From: Hydrangea macrophylla
Taxonomy: Eukaryota; Streptophyta; Magnoliopsida; Cornales; Hydrangeaceae
Direction of reading: 5' to 3'
NCBI GenBank assembly: GCA_033977485.1
Contig: CM066995.1
Span: 46,871,162-46,935,161, forward strand
DNA length: 64,000 bases
Shown here: piece after piece, positions 59,432 to 64,000 of the stretch
Numbering within the stretch: the first letter of the stretch is position 1
How the letters are laid out: each line of letters opens with the position of its first letter
Position numbers and translations under genes: made by a program
The notes under the pieces: model-generated
The model's input: only the letters and a program-made list of their open reading frames with translations
Databases searched by the model: none
What the model was told of the DNA's origin: nothing

Positions 59432-61028
59432 TGACACGAGAATTTTTCTGTGTGCGCTTGTGTGCTATACCCAAGTGTAGGTAATCGTGCAAGTAGTAAT
59501 CTGGTTGAGTCCAGGTCAATCCCACAAGAAAGGTGTTAAACTAAAAACCTAGATTAATCTCTAAAAAGAAAAATAAAAATCAATATTTTAAAGGGATGTA
59601 GAACACGAAGTTCCACAGTTTATCAACTACTAAAGACAAAGCAATTAAACTAGATTAATCTAACAACTAACTAACAATTTAAAGCGATATTTAAAATGTG
59701 TTTCTTTCTTAATAAAGAAAAGAATGTTGGGATTACACGAATTCACCGCAACCTAGCCATCTACCATGCAGTTACGTTGAAGCTTAATGGAGCACATTCT
59801 CTACAGTATTCCATATTTATCTAAAGGTAAAGAATCCATAGTCCTTTCATGACCGGGACTACATCATCACAATTAAGTTTGAAATACATGAAAGCGGTTT
59901 AAAACAATAGTTAAGACTCGCACCTACAATGGTGTTAGCATTGAGGGTGGTTTGCAAAATATATTGAAGAAAAATGCCTCAAGGCTTTAAGTTTACAGAC
60001 TACTTTGACAAACTGAGCGTTTGGGGATAGTTTGATAACAAATAATTAAAGCAGAAAGTCTAGGAATACTGCATAGGATGTTCTCAAGAATCAGAGAGTT
60101 CGATCGATCGATAGAACATCTTCTTCCCTCGATCGATCGAACTGACTTCGATCGATTGACAATGTCTCTGTTCCGATCGATCGAACATAGGAATTATTCT
60201 GCTGCATGGTAGAGGCTTGAGATCACAGTTTCATCGTGATCTCCCAACCTGGGGACTACTCAGACATAGTCTGGAGTAGCACAGAGTTGTTTTTAATGTA
60301 AAGATTCATTAAGGGTGCGTTTGTTTGTGATTTAATCATGTAATCTTTGAAAACTTAAAGGTTTAAACTACCTATCATGCAAACTACAAGATAACAGATT
60401 ATACCACTATAAACTACGTGCAAAATGTAAATAAACAATAAAAGAGTAACCTGGAGAGAAAAAAACTTGTATTAAACTATGAAAATAGCAATCCAAAAGC
60501 AATATCCAAACTCCAAGACCTATAAAACATGAAAAACCTCTACCTCTCTCTCTAAAACTGATGAAAAAGTAAAGTGGTCGTCCCCCTTTTCGTGAATACA
60601 ACTGATATATATAGATAAATCTAAAGCTAGGGTTTCAACCAATGTTCCCGCAGCGTACGCATATGTTCTGATAAAAGCCATGTTCAATCGATCAAACACC
60701 TCTCGATCGATTGAACTTTTGGGATCTTCGAGCGCTTGAACTCCTTTCGATCGATCAAAACCTCGATCACTCGAAACCTTTTCGATCACTCGAACTCTGT
60801 GTTTCAGCTTTGAAATGTCTTCTTTGAAACCCAGCACTTTCTTTTATCATTATCTTCCAATTCTCCACACAAATTACAGCTAAAACACACAACTTATCAC
60901 AGATTAATCATAATGTGTGAAAACTGGCATTGTAATTCAAACTGCAGATAAGTAAGGGAATTGTAAACTAAATTAGTATATTTTCTTCTTTTAGCGCGGT
61001 TGTATTTTACAAATACCCCCGCTTGTCA
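59432..61028 (-). repeat. 5' LTR of the Athila element (1597 bp)
   Basis: Plus-strand ends are TGACACGAGAATTTTTC and CCGCTTGTCA. The TATA box is at 60607-60616 (minus). Palindrome arrays lie at about 60098-60190 and 60683-60795. Several dyads here have TCGA changed to TCAA or TTGA relative to the other LTR, the pattern expected from decay of methylated CpG. It carries an AAGGGTGCGTTTG-type insertion near 60312 not present in the other LTR, and lacks one palindrome unit. Confidence 0.93.
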
Positions 61029-61862
61029 TTCTCGATTTCTCAATCTTCGGCACTCTCTTCTTCTCTTCTTTCTTTTCTTTTCTCTCCAAAGTTTTGACTG
61101 GCTAGGATCGGGTTCTTGAAAACAACACGCAATTTTTTTTTTTCTTCTTTCTTTTTTTTTTTTTATGCTCTAACTTTTGCCTAGGCGCCCTTTTGGGTTT
61201 TCCTAGCGAGCTTCTTCTTCTTCTTTTTTTGAGAGAAATAGTTCATTTGAAATGTTTGGCTACCATCAAGGACAAGGTATTCATGGCTCGCAAGTTAGAC
61301 ATGTTTGAATGGCTTATTTTTCTGGGCTCAAGATTTCAAAATGGGAAGATTAGGGATTTAAGCTAGTCCCGAGTTACTATCATGCATATCTTTTCAAGAT
61401 TTAAGCAAAAGCATCTCAAGATTCTTAAAGTAAGACTATTCAATTCTTAGCTTTTTTCGGTGTTTGCACAAAATCAACTTTGATCCTTTCAGGATTCTTT
61501 TCAATGCACAGAATTATCAACAGTGTATTTTTGCACAACAATTAGAGAAATGACACTTTCAGCTTAGAGATTCATTCATTCATGACAAGGCACATTAGAT
61601 CAAGAAAATCAAAACTTTATTTCATTACTTTAAAAGAGAAGGATTATAGTACTCAGCATAGACTCAAACACAACTTGACGATACACAGACTCGACAACAA
61701 GACTTAAAACTGACTTGAATGGACTTGACTTGATCTCAAGTGGAGCATCACTGTGATTGCTTATTCTTCTTAAACATCCATTTGGCTTCAACAAGCAACG
61801 CTTTCAAACATCATCATTCAATCATTTTCTTCAAGCTCTCTATAATGCTCTTTCTAATGTCC
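61029..61862 (-). repeat. Block A of the Ogre/Tat-like element, inverted copy
   Basis: Positions 61085-61500 match the reverse complement of 37725-38130, including GACTGGCTAGGATC, CTAACTTTTGCCTAGGCGCC, GGTAGCC-type and CTATTCAATTCTTAGCT words. Between 61500 and 61862 I see no coding motif. Confidence 0.75.
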
Positions 61863-62952
61863 CTACTGAATCTGGCTCTGTCTTTCAATTACCCTCTGGA
61901 TTTCTAGAAAATACTCAACTGATAACTGGATGGAGGCAGGAATCCGTGGAAAAGGTGCCGCAATCCGCTCATGCCATACAGTGGTGAAAGTAGTAATCGA
62001 TGAAGATCGCATAATTGAATCTCTCATAACCCCGATGGCGTCCTCAGAAGTGTCCTGTCTATAGCCATACTACCTGGCTACTCTGTATGGGATGGAAAAA
62101 GTGGTTGCATGTAAACCAAGAAGCCATATCCCGATTTGCCCTGGAAATCTAACAATAACTGAATGGTAATCCCAACAGGCACAGACCCAACGGATGTCCT
62201 CGGTGGTGAGACCGCTTAGCAAAACTAACCAAACATCAAAATTGCTGATAAATCTACGTACCTGCCTCTGATCTAAGGAAGGGATTCTGCAAAGACCGCG
62301 AGGATATACCAATAAACTGAGTTGCTCAAGAAGCCAAGTTTGTAGCACTAAAGGGGCACCAGAAAGGAGTACTGTCCCATTAGCATGTGCCTGATCTAAA
62401 CCCATTAGAGTTTCTGCTAGGACCAATGTCATAGGGTTTCGTCGAGGACGTAGTCCACAAGCAACTGGTATGAGGGCAGGAGATGAAGAGGAAAATAGGA
62501 AGTGCGAAATCATAGCCAATGTCAAGGCACCCCATCCAGGTATGGAATGATCGAAATGTCCTCCCATGGTTGTACAATAGCGAGCAAATAAGCGGGGAAA
62601 ATCAATCTCCTAATCAGAAATCATGGATCGGGCAACAGAAGGAGAATAACTGAGAAGTGATGTTAGGCTCTTTACATATCCAGCCTGAATGGTGGGAAGG
62701 ATCAGATCGGAGTAGGGGCTAAAATCGAGAATGGCACTGAATTCTTCAAATAGTGGTGAGATCTCCTGATATCCCGAAATACGTGGAATTCTGGATCCCA
62801 ACATCGAATGGCAGCACGCATAATATCTTCTTCAAATTTCACATTTCTCAGCTAAAAGAGTGTACCAAGGCCAAAATATCTAAAATGTATATGATCAATA
62901 CCGGTGACCTCATCCATCCATGAGAAAAGAGCCTGAGGATCAAGAGGAGCCA
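61863..62952 (-). pseudogene. Ogre-type ORF1, broken
   Basis: The ATG at 62952 opens MAPLDPQALFSWMDEVTG. The following words (RYFGLGTLF, AAIRCWDPEFHVF, GYQEISPLFEEFSAILDF, PVACGLRPRRNP, LVLAETLMGLDQAH, GAPLVLQTWLLEQL, GLTTEDIRWVCACW, GLHATTFSIPYRVAR) match the ORF1 that Ogre-lineage elements carry ahead of gag. The function of that protein is not known. Stops near 62855, 62611 and 62068 and at least one frameshift (near 62780) break it. After the stop at 62068 the frame stays protein-like to a TAG at 61863. Its presence identifies the minus-strand element as Ogre-like. Gag and pol do not follow; block A comes next. Confidence 0.75.
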
Positions 62953-64000
62953 TTTGTCTGCAACTATACTTCTTTCTCTCTCTCTCTAATTCAGGGAGTT
63001 CAATCCTTAGGTCCCCATCTTCTTTTCTAGTTTATTAGGGATTTTCAAAATAATCAGTTGTCTTATTTGCAAAAGAATTTTCAAAGAATGATATTTACAA
63101 AGGTGGGCTTATAAAGATGGAAAATTTTTTTCTTTTCAAAAACATTTTCTTAAAATTGAAGATATCTTTTTTCAAAATTATGAGAAAAACAAATCTTTTC
63201 TTATCAAAAGTGTATTAGAGGCATCACACTCGTAAGTTGTATATGCAATGCTCGTGTAGTGTATGCAATGTAGATGAAATGCAATCTAATCTAAATGCAA
63301 CGCACCTTAATATAGCTTAGACCTAGCATATCAGCACATAAGCACATAAGATTCATTGAGTATGCTAATTACCTTATTAATCCAATCATTATCCAAGGAT
63401 TTTTAGTTTTGAAATATTTGATGGTTCAGGTTTACAAAAACTGAATTTTTTTTATGAAAATCTTAAAAGAGGGGGAGATTTGTAAATTTCAAAAATATTT
63501 TTGAACCATCAATGCTTATGGTGTGAAATCATGATTCTTGAAAGTCGGGTAGGAAATTTGAAATTCTGAAATCTGAATTTTGAATTTTGAATCATCAAAG
63601 TGTGAAATCATGATTTTTTTTTTCTTGAAAACCAAAGTAGGAATTTTGAACTTTTTTAAAATCTGAGAGGAAGTTTTGGAAGGATTTTGTAAAAGTGAAT
63701 TTCAAAACAAATTTTCAAAAAGGGATGTTCCCGGAATTTTCTAAAGACTCGGGTTTTTCAAAGAAGTGCTTGTATTTTCAAAATTTTCAAAAATTGTCCT
63801 TGAATAATGATTGGATGTTTGGATAAAGACCATACTACTCTAGAAGAATTCACCATACAAGGTTTGATGATGCCTTTGCATATACGTCCTCATCAGCCAC
63901 ATAATCACTTACAGGCAAACGCAAATAATTCATCACATTGTCCTAATCAAAGATGACAATCAAGATCCTAATTGAAGGGTTCTATAGAAACTATATGCAA
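62953..64000 (-). other. 5' leader of the Ogre/Tat-like element, no gene recognised
   Basis: This is upstream of ORF1 on the minus strand: CT-rich next to the ATG, then AT-rich with several GTGAAATCATGATT and GAATTTTGAA-type repeated words at 63520-63620. The 5' LTR and primer site must lie beyond the window. Confidence 0.55.

Larger units (their letters stand above)
46446..61028 (-). mobile_element. Athila-type Ty3 LTR retrotransposon, full length (14.6 kb), TSD TTCTC
   Basis: LTRs (46446-48057 and 59432-61028) have TG...CA ends and are flanked by TTCTC at 46441-46445 and 61029-61033. On the minus strand the order is 5' LTR, tRNA-Asp primer site, gag, protease, RT, RNase H, integrase, accessory ORF region, 3' ORF, long non-coding region, polypurine tract and 3' LTR. 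About nine differences were counted by eye in the first 320 aligned LTR bases, so it is among the younger insertions here. It splits the second Ogre/Tat-like element. Confidence 0.95.

Overview
This window is nuclear DNA of a flowering plant, probably a non-grass. It is AT-rich and has no intact host gene. It holds a terpene synthase exon with plant-type splice sites and plant-specific retrotransposon lineages: Ty3 Tat/Ogre, Ty3 Athila, Ty3 Tekay/Del, Ty1/copia Tork-like, and a TRIM. The species cannot be named from the sequence.

Layout. (1) 1-2321: AT-rich host DNA with one orphan terpene synthase exon (1661-1909, minus). (2) 2322 to about 28457: one decayed Tat-lineage element on the minus strand, split into blocks by three younger insertions. 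These are a truncated Tekay element (6331-12579, itself carrying a 2.0 kb solo LTR at 10103-12137), a non-autonomous Athila-related element (14883-21106, TSD GTGGC), and a Tork-like copia element (22833-28405) that carries a 300 bp TRIM (25468-25767, TSD CTTTC). (3) About 28458-39440: a plus-strand Ogre/Tat-like derivative with a gag fragment (36708-37349) and no pol, split by a 3.6 kb solo LTR (28912-32522, TSD CTAGA). (4) About 39700-46445 plus 61029-64000: a second Ogre/Tat-like derivative in opposite orientation, with an Ogre-type ORF1 (61863-62952), several minisatellites and no visible pol. (5) Inside it, a full-length 14.6 kb Athila-type element on the minus strand (46446-61028, TSD TTCTC) with tRNA-Asp primer site, gag, protease, RT, RNase H, integrase, a short accessory ORF region and a 3' ORF. 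Its coding region is complete in layout but broken by stops, frameshifts and loss of a catalytic RT aspartate.

How parts relate. The non-autonomous element at 14883 and the Athila element at 46446 share the primer site, LTR U5 sequence and about 2 kb of 3' non-coding sequence, so they look like a parasite/autonomous pair. The LTRs of both, and an internal region just ahead of the Athila 3' ORF, carry arrays of 12-14 bp palindromes (consensus TTCGATCGATCGAA) whose centres alternate at 19 and 25 bp. In three independent places one array lies just upstream of a TATA box and a second lies about 350-520 bp downstream. Several palindromes differ in sequence but keep dyad symmetry through paired changes. 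This is the least expected structure in the window and the best candidate for an undescribed system.

All boundaries, motifs and spacings were read by eye. Family names come from motif recognition, not database searches.
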